Shown: one piece after another, positions 53,446 to 60,967 of the stretch
How the letters are laid out: each line of letters begins with the position of its first letter
How positions within the stretch are numbered: the stretch's first letter is position 1
Assembly: GCF_004339725.1 (NCBI RefSeq)
Contig: NZ_SMGK01000002.1
Coordinates: forward strand, 868,001-932,000
Origin: Acidipila rosea
GTDB taxonomy: Bacteria; Acidobacteriota; Terriglobia; Terriglobales; Acidobacteriaceae
DNA: 64,000 nt
Direction of reading: 5' to 3'
The notes under the pieces: generated by a model
What the model was told of the DNA's origin: nothing
Databases searched by the model: none
Seen by the model: only the letters and a program-made list of their open reading frames with translations
Made by a program: the position numbers and the translations under genes

Positions 53446-53922
53446 TCAGTCGCCGGCGTGCGTGGAGGCAGCCACCGAAGAGGGCGGCGTGAGGGCCTGC
53501 GCGTAGAGCTTGGTGTTGACGTAATGCCAGACGAACCAGCCGAGGCCCGCAACCACGAGCAGCAGCATGAAAACTCCGGCCCAGCGCAGCCCGTGTCCTG
53601 AGCCAGCGGACTCCTCGGCATCGCGGCTGCGGCTGACGTTCTCCGCAAAGGCGATCCAGTCGGCGTCGTCCTGCTTGATGTGGCCGCTGGATTCATAAGC
53701 GGTCTGGTAGCGGGCGAGCCAGGCATCCTCGTCCAGCCCTACGACGCGCACATAGCTGCGCACGATGCCTTTGTTGAAGACACCACCCGGCAGGGCGTCG
53801 AAATCATCGTGCTCCAGAGAGAGAAGATGGCGGCTGCCGATCTTTGTCTCTTCAACTATGGTTTCGAGCGCTATGCCCCTTGCTTCGCGTTCTCTCCGTA
53901 GATCATCGCCGAATTGACCCAT
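53446..53922 (-). CDS. RodZ-like helix-turn-helix membrane protein
   Basis: 158 residues. The N-terminal HTH of the RodZ type (MGQFGDDLRREREARGIALETIVEETKIGSRHLLSLEHDDFDALPGGVFNKGIVRSYVRVVGLDED) is followed by a linker and one membrane helix (WAGVFMLLLVVAGLGWFVWHYV) with only ~20 periplasmic residues. RodZ links MreB to the envelope in rods; this one lacks the usual large periplasmic domain. The ATG at 53922 fits the family start; an upstream in-frame start would add 16 residues. It may be a shortened RodZ or a related membrane-bound regulator. Confidence 0.82.
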   Translation of the reverse strand: MGQFGDDLRREREARGIALETIVEETKIGSRHLLSLEHDDFDALPGGVFNKGIVRSYVRVVGLDEDAWLARYQTAYESSGHIKQDDADWIAFAENVSRSRDAEESAGSGHGLRWAGVFMLLLVVAGLGWFVWHYVNTKLYAQALTPPSSVAASTHAGD

Positions 53923-54186
53923 TTTGCCGTCCTCGAAGGGCTTTCTTTGGGGTTCCTGGCCAAAACCCACCTTAAAACTCTGTCGGCGGCGGAGTCAAAA
54001 GAAAAAACACAAAAGTGTGTCCGAACGAGTACGAAAGTGCCGTTCCAGTGCATGGCTGCCCATTTTGGGAAGAATCTTGGAGGGTGCGGGTTGCTATGCA
54101 GTGGGCTCTTTCTGCCTGCCGCTGGAGCCTGCTTTGTTACACTCGCCAGAGAGCCCGCCTTCGCGGCTGGATACGGATACCCCCTC

Positions 54187-55290
54187 ATGAACAAGCTTGT
54201 TGTCGGCAATCTGCTTCACCGTCCCCTGCGCAGCCTGATCAGCATTTTTGCGATTGCGATCGAGGTCGTCATGATCCTGTCGATTGTCGCCATCATGATC
54301 GGCATGGTGAATGACCAGAAGACGCGCACGAGCGGGATTGGCGCAGACATGATCGTGCGGCCGCCAAATGCGAGCTTCATCTCGGCGGTGGGCGGCGCGC
54401 CGGTGCCGGCGAAGATTGCCGATGTGCTGAGGAAGCTGCCCCATGTGGCGGTGGCCGCGCCGGTGATTACGGACCTGAGCACGGCGGGCACGGTAGAGAC
54501 GATCTGGGGGATCGACTACCAAAGCTACAATGCGCTGAAGCCGTTTGTGTTTCTCGAAGGCACCCCGTTCCAGGGGCCGGATGATGCGATTGTCGACGAC
54601 TACTTTGCGCGCTCGGACAAGGGCCACCATGTGGGCGAGACGATCATGATCAAGGCGCATCCCTTCCGCATCAGCGGAATTGTGGAGCACGGCAAGGGCG
54701 GCCGCAAGTTTGTGCCGATCCGCACGCTGGGCACCCTGATCGGCACGCCTGACAATGCGTCCCTCTTCTATGTAAGAAGCGATGACCCCAAGAATGAAGG
54801 CCTGATCCGGCAGGAGATCGAAGCTACTCCGGGAATGGCAAAGTACCAGGTGCAGACGCTGGACGAGTGGATGTCGATGATGACGCCGGCGAGGCTGCCG
54901 GGCTTCAACATTGCGCTGCGGGTGGTGATCGGCATTGCGATGATCGTCGGCTTCCTGGTGATCTTCCAGTCGATGTACACGGCAGTGATGGAGCGGACGC
55001 GGGAGATCGGCATACTGAAGTCGCTGGGCGCCTCGAAGCTCTACATTGTCAACGTGGTGCTGCGGGAGACGGCGCTGCTGTCGCTTGTGGGCATAGCGCT
55101 GGGAATGCTGCTGACGCAGCTGATCAAGCTGGGGCTCACGTATCGCTTCCCTACGATGACCTTTCAACTGACGGCGGACTGGCGGGTAAACGCCGCGCTG
55201 ATTGCGTTTATCGGCTCGATCGTCGGCGCGATTTACCCGGCGTGGAAGGCTGCGCGCAAGGACCCGATCGACGCGCTGGCGTACGAATAG
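54187..55290 (+). CDS. ABC transporter permease (FtsX/MacB-like), no ATPase partner nearby
   Basis: 367 residues with the MacB/LolC architecture: one N-terminal helix (LISIFAIAIEVVMILSIVAIMIG), a large periplasmic domain (~residues 45-265), then three helices with the FtsX motif (TAVMERTREIGILKSLGASK, then GSIVGAIYPAWKAARKDPIDALAYE). It should work with a separate ATPase in exporting lipoproteins, macrolides or other envelope substrates, or in signalling, but no ABC ATPase gene is adjacent. The 264-bp gap before it (53923-54186) holds no other gene I can support. Start at 54187 is the most family-like; its ribosome-binding site is weak. Confidence 0.85.
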   Translation: MNKLVVGNLLHRPLRSLISIFAIAIEVVMILSIVAIMIGMVNDQKTRTSGIGADMIVRPPNASFISAVGGAPVPAKIADVLRKLPHVAVAAPVITDLSTAGTVETIWGIDYQSYNALKPFVFLEGTPFQGPDDAIVDDYFARSDKGHHVGETIMIKAHPFRISGIVEHGKGGRKFVPIRTLGTLIGTPDNASLFYVRSDDPKNEGLIRQEIEATPGMAKYQVQTLDEWMSMMTPARLPGFNIALRVVIGIAMIVGFLVIFQSMYTAVMERTREIGILKSLGASKLYIVNVVLRETALLSLVGIALGMLLTQLIKLGLTYRFPTMTFQLTADWRVNAALIAFIGSIVGAIYPAWKAARKDPIDALAYE

Positions 55291-55398
55291 CACGACGCGA
55301 AAGACGGACGGGAAAACCCACTCCAGCCGGGGCTGACGGCCCTGGCGGAACCATTCCCGCGGGCGCTCCAAGAGCGCCGACAAATCAAGTGAAGAACT

Positions 55399-56904
55399 AT
55401 GACGCGAAGCCGCGCCCTTACCATCCTCTGGCTGATCGCCCTTGCAGCGCTCTATGCGGTGCACTTCGTGCATCTGCGGGCGGACTTTCCTAACGGCTCG
55501 CCGTGGATGGACTACTCGAAGTACACGGATGAGGGCTGGTACGGCAATGCGGCGGTGCGCCTGTTTGAGCGCGGCAACTGGTATCTGAAGGGCGACTTTA
55601 ACCCGGCGATTGCTCTGCCGGTGTGGCCGGTGCTGCTGGCGGCGCTGTTCCACCTGACGGGGGTGAGCCTAGTGGCGGCGCGGGGGCTGGAACTGGCTGT
55701 CTTTGGCGCGGCGGTGGGGGTGATGTACCTGCTGGTGCGGCAGCGGGAGAGCCGCTGGACGGCGCTGCTGGCGACGACGCTGGCGATGGCGAATGTCTTC
55801 CTCTACAGCTTTGCGCGGCTGGCGATCCTGGAGCCGCTGCTGATTCTGCTGACGCTGGCCTCATGGCTGCTGCTGCTGCACCTGCCGCGTCATCGGCTGG
55901 CGTTGCTGACAGCAACGGGTCTGGTGCTGTGCCTGAGCGTGCTGACGAAGACGACGGCGATCTTCTTTTTCCCGGCGACGCTCTATTTGCTGTGGCGGAT
56001 GGAGCGAGAGCGCTTCTGGCGCTCGGTGGGGGTGGTGACGCTGGCGACGGCGCTGCCGTGGAGCGCGTGGTATCTGCTGGTGGTGAGGCCGCATTATCTC
56101 GTGGACTTCCACTACCTGTTTGCGGCCAACAAGTGGGAGCAGCCATCGACATTGAACGGATGGGTGGCGGCCTTCTGGTATGCGGTACATGGGACGCTCT
56201 GGGTCGACCCGTGGCTGTGCGGAGTGGCGGCGGTGCTGCTGTTGCTGTCGCTGGTGTGGCTGCGGGAGCTGTGGGGCAATCCCCTCTACGGCACTTCGCT
56301 GCTGGCGGCGGGCGGATATATTTTTTTTACCGGATGGCATAACAGCATGCAGCCGCGCTACTACGAGACGGTGGCCTTTGCGCTCTTCCTCACGGTGAGC
56401 CTGGGAACAGCGGCGCTGCTGCGGCGCAATCGGCAGGCGGGGACGGCGGCGATGGCGGTGCTGGCGATCAGCGTGGCGGTGAATGTCCGGCAGATGGTGA
56501 GTTATGCGGTGCATCCGCAGTACTCGTTCCTGGGCGCGGCGAAGAGTCTGACGCGCTACATCGAGACGAACTCGAAGGACGGCAATCGGCTGCTGCTGTC
56601 GATCAGCGGCGACCAGATTGCGCTGGCGACCGGGCTGCCGGCGATCTGTGACGACTTCGGCACCTATGATCTGCCGTATCGGATTCACCAGTACAGGCCG
56701 GGATGGTTTGCGACGTGGAACGAGATCGACGCGGGAACGCTGGAGGATCTGCGTAAGGAGTATTCACTGGAACAGGTGGCGGAGTATCCGGCGTTTGACG
56801 ATCCGGATCGCAACCTGCTGATCCTCTACAGGCTGCGCCTGCTGCCAGCTGCGCAGCGACACTACGATGCGAAGGAAGAGGCGCGAGAGAACGCCGGCAG
56901 GTAG
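55399..56904 (+). CDS. GT39/PMT-like membrane glycosyltransferase
   Basis: 501 residues with about 10-11 membrane helices. The first periplasmic loop (PWMDYSKYTDEGWYGNAAVRLFERGNWYLKGDFNPAIALPVWP) contains the acidic DE-type motif of GT-C glycosyltransferases. Later segments include FFTGWHNSMQPRYYETVAFALFLTV and a C-terminal soluble domain (~residues 395-490: TNSKDGNRLLLSISGDQI, AICDDFGTYDLPYRIHQ). Probably transfers a polyprenyl-phosphate sugar to an envelope acceptor. It is a different paralogue from the one at 49006-50310 and is transcribed alone. Confidence 0.82.
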   Translation: MTRSRALTILWLIALAALYAVHFVHLRADFPNGSPWMDYSKYTDEGWYGNAAVRLFERGNWYLKGDFNPAIALPVWPVLLAALFHLTGVSLVAARGLELAVFGAAVGVMYLLVRQRESRWTALLATTLAMANVFLYSFARLAILEPLLILLTLASWLLLLHLPRHRLALLTATGLVLCLSVLTKTTAIFFFPATLYLLWRMERERFWRSVGVVTLATALPWSAWYLLVVRPHYLVDFHYLFAANKWEQPSTLNGWVAAFWYAVHGTLWVDPWLCGVAAVLLLLSLVWLRELWGNPLYGTSLLAAGGYIFFTGWHNSMQPRYYETVAFALFLTVSLGTAALLRRNRQAGTAAMAVLAISVAVNVRQMVSYAVHPQYSFLGAAKSLTRYIETNSKDGNRLLLSISGDQIALATGLPAICDDFGTYDLPYRIHQYRPGWFATWNEIDAGTLEDLRKEYSLEQVAEYPAFDDPDRNLLILYRLRLLPAAQRHYDAKEEARENAGR

Positions 56905-56970
56905 AGCGTGGCTGCCGGCGCACGCCTGAAGGAGCGCGCGCCGGAGTGAGGACTGCGGGACCGGCGGAGA

Positions 56971-58050
56971 CTAATTGTCGGACTTGAGGTTCTTCGAAAA
57001 GAAGGGCAGCACCTTATCCGCGAGGCGTTCGGGGACGCGGCTGGTGTGGGTGCCGTCATAGGTTTCGTAGGTGTGGGCGATGCCGTAGTCGTTCAGGTCT
57101 TTGTCGAGGACGACGAGGCTGAGGGGGATGCTCTTGAACTCGTCATGGGTGCCGGCATCAAAGGCGATGGCATGGAGGCTCTTGAGCTGCGGGATGTATT
57201 GCGGCAGGAAGACGAGGGGCATGTTCGCTGACCACTCGGCGGCAACGGGCGCGACTGGCTTGCCGTCAGAGGTGACCGGCAGGTCGAAGTAGAAGGGCGG
57301 CTTCTTCGGGTCGGGCGACCAGGCGGCGGAGAGCGCAAGCGAGACGAGGGTGTTGAAGTCAGCCTTCTTTACATCGGCCATGGTGTGAATCGAGGTGAGC
57401 TTCCGCGCCTCACCGGGGCCGCCGCCGGGATGAAAGGTGTTATCCCAGACCAGGCAGCAGGGGCTCATGGCATAGATGACGGAAAAGACATCCGTGTGCC
57501 GCATGCCGATGCGCATGGTGCCGTAGCCGCCCATGGAGTGGCCTGCAAGGCCGCGGCTGTCGCGGTTGGCGATGGTGCGGTAGTGCGCATCAATGTAGCT
57601 GACGAGATCGTGAGCGACGAAGTCTTCCCAGTCGCCGGTGGTGACCGAACGCGAGTAGAAGGAACCGGCGAAGGGGTTCATGGCGTTGGGAACGACGATG
57701 ATCATCTCCTTCGACTTGCCGGAGTCGATGTCGGAGTCAGCGATGGTGTCGAGGTCGACCCAGTCCTTTTTGGCGCCGAACCACTTGTCGGCGGAGTCGG
57801 TGAAGCCGTGGAGCATATACACGACGGGGTAGCGGCGCTCCGGGTGGGTGGCGTAGCTGGGCGGAAGATAGACCTTGACTTCGCGGTCGGCGGTGTCGCC
57901 GATGAGGTTGCCCTCAAGCGACTTGCCGTGGACTGTGATGGTATCAACATGACCTTTGCCCGGAGTCTGCGCTCCGGCAGCAAGAAGGAAGGAAAAAGGG
58001 ATGAGGCAAAGCGTGCAAAGCGTGCGAAAACGGGTAAATAAGGCTGACAT
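56971..58050 (-). CDS. Secreted esterase D-family alpha/beta-hydrolase
   Basis: 359 residues from the ATG at 58050 with signal peptide MSALFTRFRTLCTLCLIPFSFLLAAGA. The putative esterase fold shows REVKVYLPPSYATHPERRYPVVYMLHGFTDS, an RGLAGHSMGGYGTMRIGMRH nucleophile elbow (Ser), and a C-terminal Asp/His region ending YETYDGTHTSRVPERL. Relatives are often carbohydrate esterases or tannase/feruloyl-type enzymes. AAGGAGA lies 11 bases upstream. It is divergent from the TauE/SafE gene. Confidence 0.88.
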   Translation of the reverse strand: MSALFTRFRTLCTLCLIPFSFLLAAGAQTPGKGHVDTITVHGKSLEGNLIGDTADREVKVYLPPSYATHPERRYPVVYMLHGFTDSADKWFGAKKDWVDLDTIADSDIDSGKSKEMIIVVPNAMNPFAGSFYSRSVTTGDWEDFVAHDLVSYIDAHYRTIANRDSRGLAGHSMGGYGTMRIGMRHTDVFSVIYAMSPCCLVWDNTFHPGGGPGEARKLTSIHTMADVKKADFNTLVSLALSAAWSPDPKKPPFYFDLPVTSDGKPVAPVAAEWSANMPLVFLPQYIPQLKSLHAIAFDAGTHDEFKSIPLSLVVLDKDLNDYGIAHTYETYDGTHTSRVPERLADKVLPFFSKNLKSDN

Positions 58051-58119
58051 CAGGTAGACGTTCTCCTTTGGGCCGAGACGGCTCGACAGCGGATTGTAGC
58101 AGGCCGCTACAATCAGACG

Positions 58120-58893
58120 ATGCACTCTTATCTGCTGCTGACCTTTGCCGCATTGCTGGGCGGCCTTGTGAATTCCATTGCCGGTGGCGGCGGATTTCTT
58201 GCTTTTCCTGCCCTGATCCATGCCGGGCTGCTGCCGATCGAAGCGAATGCGACGGGGACGGTTGCACTGTGGCCGGGACAGTTCACCTCGATTGCGGGAT
58301 ATCGCGAAGACCTGAAGAAGAATATGCGGCTGGTGCTGCCGGTGGCGATTGTCGCGGCTATCGGGGGAATGGCCGGCGCGTGGACGCTGCTGCATAACAG
58401 CCAGGGCTCGTTTCTGCGGCTGGTGCCGTACCTCTTTTTGCTGGGCTCGACGGCGTTTGCGCTGAGCGGGCCGGTCTCACGGATGGTGAAGCGGAAGGTG
58501 GAGCAGCAGAGCGGCAACACGTCGCATGTGGCGCTGTTTCCGCTGCTGACGGCGCTGCTGTTTATCTGCTACTACATCGGCTACTTCGGCGCGGGAGCGG
58601 GGCTGCTGACGATGACGGCGCTGGCCTTCTGCGGGGTGGACCGCATTGCGGAGATCAATGCGCTGAAGGTCGTGATTACCTCGGTCGCGAACGGCGTGGC
58701 CGTGCTGGCCTTCATCGCCTATCGCGTGGTGGAGTGGCGCTACTGCGCGCCGATGATGATCGCCTGCGCGATTGGCGGCTATGTGGGCGCACGCAACGCG
58801 CGGCGGATCAGCGACAAGGTGCTGCGGCCCGTCATTATCGCGCTCGGGCTCTGCCTCTCAATTTATTTCTTTACCCACAGGTCAACGCTGTGA
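58120..58893 (+). CDS. TauE/SafE-family membrane transporter
   Basis: 257 residues with seven or eight helices. The two repeats each have the family glycine motif: GGLVNSIAGGGGFLAFPAL with NATGTVALWPGQ near the N-terminus, and YFGAGAGLLTMTALAFCG with NALKVVITSVANG in the second half. Family members export sulfite, sulfoacetate or other anions, or act as uncharacterised permeases. Its stop overlaps the start of a SemiSWEET gene by four bases (GTGA), so the two are translationally coupled. Confidence 0.9.
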   Translation: MHSYLLLTFAALLGGLVNSIAGGGGFLAFPALIHAGLLPIEANATGTVALWPGQFTSIAGYREDLKKNMRLVLPVAIVAAIGGMAGAWTLLHNSQGSFLRLVPYLFLLGSTAFALSGPVSRMVKRKVEQQSGNTSHVALFPLLTALLFICYYIGYFGAGAGLLTMTALAFCGVDRIAEINALKVVITSVANGVAVLAFIAYRVVEWRYCAPMMIACAIGGYVGARNARRISDKVLRPVIIALGLCLSIYFFTHRSTL

Positions 58894-59162
58894 AGCTGAG
58901 CGCAGCGGAAGTCAACCTGATCGGGTCAGTGGCGGCGGTGTGCACGACGGCCTCGTTTGTCCCGCAGCTGGCGCGGGTGTGGCGACTGCGGACGGCGCGC
59001 GATATTTCGCTGGTGATGTTTCTGCTGTTCTCAGTGGGCGAGGCGATGTGGCTGGCGTATGGGCTGCTGATTCACTCCGAGCCGGTGATCCTGGCGAACT
59101 TTGTCACGCTGGTGCTGGCGGTCGCGATCCTGGTGCTGAAGCTGCGCTTCGATCGCAAATAG
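58890..59162 (+). CDS. SemiSWEET-like PQ-loop transporter
   Basis: 90 residues in three helices: VNLIGSVAAVCTTASFVPQLARVWRLRTARDIS (PQ motif), VMFLLFSVGEAMWLAYGLL and LANFVTLVLAVAILVLKLRF. This three-helix PQ-loop unit forms homodimeric sugar pores in characterised SemiSWEETs. GTG start at 58890, overlapping the TauE/SafE stop. Coupling to a TauE/SafE gene is unusual and may point to a shared substrate or membrane role. Confidence 0.88.
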   Translation: MKLSAAEVNLIGSVAAVCTTASFVPQLARVWRLRTARDISLVMFLLFSVGEAMWLAYGLLIHSEPVILANFVTLVLAVAILVLKLRFDRK

Positions 59163-59176
59163 AGGAAAATATCGAT

Positions 59177-59614
59177 ATGAGTCATGAAGGAATCCGGTTC
59201 GTCACCGAAGAGCAGGCGCGCCGCGAAGAGGCGGCGCACAAGGAACTGCCGCGCGAGGCTACGGAGCCGCTGAAAGTGCGCGTGCAGAAGACTGAAGGCA
59301 CGGGCATGGAGATCGACTGGAAGGATGGGCACAAGAGCCGGTGGACGTTTGCCTGGCTGCGCAATGCCTGCCCCTGCGCGACATGCCACGAAGAGCGGGA
59401 AAAGGCCGGCCGCGAGCCGGGAGAACCGAAGCCGCAGGCGACGAGCCTGCTGCCGATGTACCAGGCTCCGCCAAGACCGGATTCAGTGGCGCCCACGGGC
59501 AAATATGCGATCAGCTTTCACTGGAACGATGGTCACACGAGCGGCATCTACTCATGGGACTACCTGCGGCGGCACTGCGTCTGCGAGGAGTGCACGGCTC
59601 AGCGGACGAGCTGA
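59177..59614 (+). CDS. DUF971 (GBBH-like N-terminal domain) protein
   Basis: 145 residues from the ATG at 59177 with AGAGGAAAA upstream. The family core is visible: MEIDWKDGHKSRWTFAWLRNACPCATCHEE and AISFHWNDGHTSGIYSWDYLRRHCVCEEC. The cysteine pairs CPCATC and CVCEEC suit zinc or iron-sulfur binding. Bacterial DUF971 proteins are linked with Fe-S handling, but function is not settled. Its last 16 bases overlap the 3' end of the convergent LOG gene. Confidence 0.85.
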   Translation: MSHEGIRFVTEEQARREEAAHKELPREATEPLKVRVQKTEGTGMEIDWKDGHKSRWTFAWLRNACPCATCHEEREKAGREPGEPKPQATSLLPMYQAPPRPDSVAPTGKYAISFHWNDGHTSGIYSWDYLRRHCVCEECTAQRTS

Positions 59615-60219
59615 TTGAGGGCTGCGTCGGGGGCGGGCCTCTGCTCCTGAGGGCGCTGCTCGAATAGCTGCCTGGCGATCTCGATGGCCTGCCGGGGATC
59701 GGCGGCTACCTGCACGAGAAGCCGATTGTCCTGCTTGAGAAAACCTGCCTCGACGGCATGATCGAGAAAGCGCAGGAGCCCGTCGTAGTAGCCCTGCGTG
59801 TTGACGAGCAGGCAGGGTTTGGCGTGGATCTTCAACTGCGCCCAGGTGAGAATCTCGAAAAATTCATCCAGAGTACCGAAGCCGCCGGGCAGCGCGACGA
59901 AGGCATCGGCGTAGTGGGCCATGAGCGCTTTGCGCTCATGCATAGTCTCGACAAAGTGGAGCTGCGCGAGGCCGGAGTGCGCGATTTCACGATCCTTGAG
60001 CACGGAGGGGATAACGCCGATGACCTCAGCTCCTCCGGCAAGGACGGCGTCTGCGACCGCGCCCATGAGGCCGATGCTGGCGCCGCCATAGACGAGGCCC
60101 ATGCCCGCAGCAGCGATGCGCCGGCCCAGGTCAAGCGCGGCATCGAGGTAGGCCGGATCACTGCCGGAGCTGGAGCCGCAGAAGACGCAGATGCGGCAGG
60201 GGTTGGGAACAGTACTCAT
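59599..60219 (-). CDS. LOG-family nucleotide phosphoribohydrolase (Lysine decarboxylase-like fold)
   Basis: 206 residues. The Rossmann-type start ICVFCGSSSGSDPAYLDAA and the motif ALPGGFGTLDEFFEILTW (PGGxGTxxE) identify the LOG family, which removes ribose 5-phosphate from nucleoside monophosphates, including cytokinin nucleotides. The start ATG at 60219 overlaps the vapC stop by four bases (ATGA), so it is translated with the toxin-antitoxin pair. In bacteria outside plant hosts the family is thought to act in nucleotide salvage or stress; its link here to a TA pair is notable. Confidence 0.9.
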   Translation of the reverse strand: MSTVPNPCRICVFCGSSSGSDPAYLDAALDLGRRIAAAGMGLVYGGASIGLMGAVADAVLAGGAEVIGVIPSVLKDREIAHSGLAQLHFVETMHERKALMAHYADAFVALPGGFGTLDEFFEILTWAQLKIHAKPCLLVNTQGYYDGLLRFLDHAVEAGFLKQDNRLLVQVAADPRQAIEIARQLFEQRPQEQRPAPDAALNQLVR

Positions 60220-60611
60220 CGCAGCAACCTCATTCCGGCCGATTTTGCAGCCTGGGAGTCAAAGGTAACGGTATAGTCGCAGCCGCGCGCGCGGCAACTG
60301 CGCTCCATGAGGCAGTCGGAAAAATCTGCCCTGGAGGCCAGAAAGAGATGCAGCGCGCTCCAGCAGACCTCAGCCTGCTCGACGGTCATGTCCTGACTGT
60401 TCAGGATTTTTTCGATGACCGAGGCGAGCTCCTGCCGATCCAGATGAAAGGCGCGGCGCAGAACCCACGCCAGCTCCGCCAGGGTTAACAGTGAGACGAA
60501 GCCTTTGTGTTCCGCGGTGAAGGTGGCGAAGAGCGCGTTCACCTTGGCGGACTGGTGAGGATCGTCCTGGGCAAAATATCGGACCAGCACATTGGTATCG
60601 AGGCCGATCAT
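60216..60611 (-). CDS. vapC: VapC-type PIN-domain toxin
   Basis: 131 residues. PIN acidic residues are visible: Asp5 in GLDTNVLVRY, Glu in LLTLAELAWVL, the Asp of ADFSDCLM and the later TFDSQAAK. VapC toxins are metal-dependent RNases, often cutting initiator tRNA or the sarcin-ricin loop; target unknown here. The ATG overlaps the antitoxin stop by four bases and the stop overlaps the LOG start by four. Confidence 0.92.
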   Translation of the reverse strand: MIGLDTNVLVRYFAQDDPHQSAKVNALFATFTAEHKGFVSLLTLAELAWVLRRAFHLDRQELASVIEKILNSQDMTVEQAEVCWSALHLFLASRADFSDCLMERSCRARGCDYTVTFDSQAAKSAGMRLLR

Positions 60612-60853
60612 CGACCGGAGTCACCCTGTTCGGCAAGGATGCGGTTGATTTCAGCAACAGAAAGGACGGGCCTGCGGCCTGCGAGGACACCCTTCAACTC
60701 GCGGATGGAGGAGGTGGCCGGAATGATCTCGAAGCGCCCGGTGGTTTCGTTCCGGACAAACTCCACGCGATCGCCGGCGGCAACGCGCATCTCGGCGCGG
60801 ACCCGGCTGGGAATCGTAATCTGCCCCTTCGAGGTAATGGTCGCGGACGCCAT
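60608..60853 (-). CDS. vapB: VapB-type AbrB/MazE-fold antitoxin
   Basis: 81 residues. The SpoVT/AbrB swapped-hairpin domain (ATITSKGQITIPSRVRAEMRVAAGDRVEF) covers the first ~45 residues; the C-terminal part (SIRELKGVLAGRRPVLSVAEINRILAEQ) would wrap the VapC toxin. It binds its own promoter in relatives, so the pair probably represses itself. First gene of the overlapping vapB-vapC-LOG unit; divergent from the helicase. Confidence 0.92.
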   Translation of the reverse strand: MASATITSKGQITIPSRVRAEMRVAAGDRVEFVRNETTGRFEIIPATSSIRELKGVLAGRRPVLSVAEINRILAEQGDSGR

Positions 60854-60967
60854 GCTGACCTTCTCCTTACTTTTATCCTATTTCCTTACTTTGCTCCAAT
60901 GCAAGCCGGCTTTCCCCCGAGGCAAATAGCGATACACTGGAGAGGAGACTTCCCTACAGAGATATCC

